Part shown: in pieces, positions 6,253 to 7,838 of the stretch
Position numbering within the stretch: the first letter of the stretch is position 1
Layout of the letters: the number at the start of each line of letters is the position of its first letter
Assembly: GCA_023430545.1 (NCBI GenBank)
Contig: JAEZAF010000065.1
Location: 1-7,838, forward strand
DNA: 7,838 nt
From: Chloroflexota bacterium
Lineage (GTDB): Bacteria > Chloroflexota > Anaerolineae > Aggregatilineales > Phototrophicaceae
Direction: 5' to 3'
The notes under the pieces: model-generated
Databases searched by the model: none
What the model was told of the DNA's origin: nothing
Seen by the model: the letters and a program-made list of their open reading frames with translations, nothing else
Translations under genes and position numbers: made by a program

Positions 6253-7185
6253 TTATCCGAGGTCAGCACGGGTGAGTTTCAGCGCGATCATGCCATAGGG
6301 CGGACGCGGGTCCATGTAGACCTTCACATCGGAGTCGTCAGCTTCGGCGGCGGTATCCCACAGGCGGTTCTGCGACCGGAACCAGACTTCGCCCATCTGT
6401 GGGAAGCGGTTCAGTAAACGGATGCCCATCTCGTACACCAGATGCTGAATCGACATGCTGACGAAATCGTGGAAGGTATTCTGAACGTGATCGTAAACCT
6501 GCTGCGGGGCGATGTACTTCGAGTGGTCATCGCTGACAGCGTCCTGTACATCGGTGTAGCGCCAGCCCATGTCGAGATAGATGTACAGCGGACGGTCGTT
6601 GCGCTCCGGCAGGGTGGTGAATTCGTCATGCGGGAAGTTGGCGAAGGCGCTGCCTGTCAGTTTGATCAGCTTGAGGTCCAGCCGACCGCATTCGTGCGCC
6701 GTGACCCTGATACCCTCACCGTCGCGTGTGACATCCAGTGAAGCGGTCGCGAAGCTGTCATGATTGGGGGCGAACAGCCGGTCGCTGGGTGTGATGGTCA
6801 GGCCGCCGTCGGTGGTAATCGGCGCGGGGATGAACGGCAGTTCCTTCCCGCTGATGCGGAGCGCTTCCATCTGCGGGTACTGCGCCAGCATCTGCTGGGC
6901 GAGGAAGTAGAGCAGGCCTTCCTGTGTTGCGCCGGGATATTCCCGTGCCTTACGAAGGATGAAGTTGGTCATGGTCGCGGTCGGCACCACCTGCGAGTTA
7001 TCGCCGTGGGTGTAGGCTTCCATGAAGGTCTCGCCGAAGACCTCAACGGTGATGTCCGATGCGAGGATGCCGTTGGTCTGCCCGGTGTAGGCGGATTCGG
7101 GGATGGGTGTGATGCCGGTCAGCGGGGCGGCATAGCTGCGATAGAGGGCGATGTTGCCTTTGCCGTATGAGATTTTGTGTTCCAC
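6253..7185 (-). CDS. uox: Urate oxidase (uricase), Bacillus-like
   Basis: It oxidises urate with O2 to 5-hydroxyisourate and H2O2 without a cofactor. The 310 residues form two tandem T-fold halves, the usual length for a stand-alone uricase. Matches to the family are YGKGNIALYR (catalytic Lys9), GDNSQVVPT (catalytic Thr69), LIKLTGSAFANF (Phe181, which stacks on urate), FTTLPERNDRP (Arg198), MSIQHLVYEMG (Ile246-Gln247), SQNRLWDT (Asn273) and DPRPPYG near the C-terminus. The SQN-x-xWDT and PRPPYG signatures resemble Bacillus uricases rather than the fungal or animal form. Unusually, the residue after the catalytic Thr is Ala70 where Asp is normal (VVATDS in relatives), and HDEFTTL replaces RDEYTTL. 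B. subtilis PucL fuses this domain to OHCU decarboxylase; here the decarboxylase is separate and upstream. The start is GTG at 7185, chosen for a GGAG five nt upstream; no ATG competes. No peroxisome-like tag or signal peptide is seen. Confidence 0.95.
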   Translation of the reverse strand: MEHKISYGKGNIALYRSYAAPLTGITPIPESAYTGQTNGILASDITVEVFGETFMEAYTHGDNSQVVPTATMTNFILRKAREYPGATQEGLLYFLAQQMLAQYPQMEALRISGKELPFIPAPITTDGGLTITPSDRLFAPNHDSFATASLDVTRDGEGIRVTAHECGRLDLKLIKLTGSAFANFPHDEFTTLPERNDRPLYIYLDMGWRYTDVQDAVSDDHSKYIAPQQVYDHVQNTFHDFVSMSIQHLVYEMGIRLLNRFPQMGEVWFRSQNRLWDTAAEADDSDVKVYMDPRPPYGMIALKLTRADLG

Positions 7186-7190
7186 AGGGA

Positions 7191-7194
7191 CTCC
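7191..7194 (-). promoter_or_regulatory. Ribosome binding site fixing the urate oxidase GTG start
   Basis: GGAG on the minus strand, within TTGGAG, lies five nt before the GTG at 7185. The spacing is ideal and decides this non-ATG start, which also places the conserved YGKGN motif seven residues into the protein, as expected for the family. Confidence 0.7.
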
Positions 7195-7247
7195 AATCAG
7201 TCGTGTTGTAATACATTTCCAGATTTTCAGTGCAGATCTTTGTATTT

Positions 7248-7328
7248 ACCTCACCTCCTGCCCCTCTCCGGCAAAACAGGTTTTGCATGGAGAGGAGAGG
7301 AATTGCCGAAGGCAAGGAGGGGTGAGGT
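7248..7328. repeat. 81-bp cloverleaf-like intergenic repeat
   Basis: The gap between the OHCU decarboxylase and urate oxidase genes holds a nested inverted repeat. The outer arms are ACCTCACC (7248-7255) and GGTGAGGT (7321-7328), continued by TCCT (7256-7259) with AGGA (7315-7318) after a two-base bulge. Inside are two hairpins. The first has CCTCTCC/GGAGAGG (7263-7269 with 7289-7295) capped by GCAAAAC/GTTTTGC (7271-7277 with 7280-7286). The second is TTGCC-GAA-GGCAA (7303-7315); its last A could instead pair in the outer stem. The fold is a three-way junction on either strand. No T-tract follows on the minus strand, so it is not a simple terminator. A dispersed palindromic repeat or MITE-like element that inserted inside the operon is the best reading. 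Confidence 0.75.
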
Positions 7329-7367
7329 TTAAACTATGTGCCGGTTCTGAATACCAAACGAGAATAT

Positions 7368-7838
7368 TTAATCAGTGATCAGATCCAGCAGGCGCAGGCG
7401 TAAAATCCTGAAGACCTGCGCCGCGCCGGTTTCGATTTCCTGATCGCGGGGCTGCTCCAGCCGCTGACGAAACTGCGTCAGGATGCTGTCTTTGGTATTC
7501 TCGCGGGCGCAGATCACAAAAGGAAAGCCAAAGCGGGTGCGATAGGCATTATTCAGGGCGCTGAACTCCGCGTGTTCTTTCGGCGTCAGGTGATTCAGAC
7601 CGGCAGCGGCCTGCTCCTGTACGGACGCCGCACTGAGGGCGCGGTCCAGTGTCCCGGCCAGATCAGGATGCGACGTGATCAGCTTCACCTTCTCATCGGT
7701 CGATGCTGACTCAATCGCCTGCTCGAAGGCCGCGATCAGTGCCTCGACATCGGCAAACGGACGGCTGGCGATCACTTTGGCGGCCAGCCATGTCTCGCCT
7801 TCCAGCGGCCCGCCGATGCGTTCCAGAAACTGCGCTTC
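7368..7838 (-). CDS. uraD: OHCU decarboxylase (N-terminus runs off the right edge)
   Basis: It converts 2-oxo-4-hydroxy-4-carboxy-5-ureidoimidazoline (OHCU) to (S)-allantoin, making the step stereospecific. The frame is open from the right edge, giving 156 visible residues; the family is about 160-175, so only a short N-terminal piece is missing. A GTG at 7775 is internal: the 21 codons before it read FLERIGGPLEGETWLAAK, which is family sequence. Numbering from the first visible residue, the marks are SHPDLAG (catalytic His57), QEQAAAGL (Glu75), LNNAYRTRFGFPFVIC (95-110), the NTKDSIL helix, and the Arg-rich C-terminal helix RILRLRLLDLI. It lies 182 nt upstream of urate oxidase, with an 81-bp structured repeat in the gap, so co-transcription is likely but less certain than for the rest of the cluster. 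Confidence 0.96.
   Translation of the reverse strand, partial: EAQFLERIGGPLEGETWLAAKVIASRPFADVEALIAAFEQAIESASTDEKVKLITSHPDLAGTLDRALSAASVQEQAAAGLNHLTPKEHAEFSALNNAYRTRFGFPFVICARENTKDSILTQFRQRLEQPRDQEIETGAAQVFRILRLRLLDLITD

Noticed and set aside
6246..6269. GTG start for allantoinase eight codons upstream
   Set aside because: No ribosome binding site precedes it and it would overlap the urate oxidase end; the ATG at 6245 fits the family N-terminus better. It is not excluded.
5703..6275. Plus-strand open frame of 190 codons opposite allantoinase
   Set aside because: Antisense to a complete, strongly conserved enzyme; no ribosome binding site or recognisable domain.
6760..7170. Plus-strand open frame of 136 codons opposite urate oxidase
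   Set aside because: Antisense shadow of a well-supported gene; glycine- and valine-rich composition without family resemblance.
7368..7775. OHCU decarboxylase starting at the GTG at 7775
   Set aside because: The frame continues upstream to the window edge with conserved family residues, so this GTG is an internal valine codon.
1..7838. CRISPR array, toxin-antitoxin pair, phage-defence genes or insertion sequence
   Set aside because: No regularly spaced direct repeats, no transposase or defence-protein motifs, and no small overlapping gene pair of that type were found.

Overview
The window looks like a piece of a bacterial chromosome, with every gene on the minus strand. It holds a purine-breakdown gene cluster (right two thirds) followed by a secreted beta-propeller protein and an AraC-type regulator (left third). 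The organism cannot be fixed from the sequence alone. The Bacillus-like urate oxidase, the large secreted WD40 protein with many near-identical blades, and an intergenic repeat with CCTCACC/GGTGAGG arms would all suit a Chloroflexota bacterium. That assignment is an inference of modest confidence.

Reading in the direction of transcription (right to left): OHCU decarboxylase (7368 to beyond the right edge), an 81-bp cloverleaf-like intergenic repeat (7248-7328), urate oxidase (6253-7185), allantoinase (4953-6245), 5-hydroxyisourate hydrolase (4577-4960), and an M20-family amidohydrolase that is most likely allantoate amidohydrolase (3338-4561). Together these encode urate -> 5-hydroxyisourate -> OHCU -> (S)-allantoin -> allantoate -> ureidoglycine/ureidoglycolate plus ammonia. 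From urate oxidase onward the genes are 15 nt apart or less, or overlap, so they are very likely one operon. No xanthine dehydrogenase, transporter or purine-specific regulator lies in the window; any would have to be to the right or elsewhere.

A 383-nt gene-free stretch (2955-3337) separates the cluster from the left genes. It contains a perfect 26-bp palindrome with an A5T5 centre (3218-3243) that runs directly into a (GCA)7 trinucleotide repeat (3241-3261). The left genes are a 650-residue exported protein with 14 WD40-like blades, consistent with two seven-bladed propellers (1002-2954), and an AraC-family transcription factor (932 to beyond the left edge) with its own candidate promoter in the 69-nt gap. 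Sampled lines of the WD40 region are visibly less GC-rich than the purine genes.

I do not see an undescribed multi-gene system here. The purine pathway is well known. The parts worth a second look are the two structured intergenic elements, the 14-blade exported propeller, and a non-canonical residue beside the catalytic Thr of the urate oxidase.
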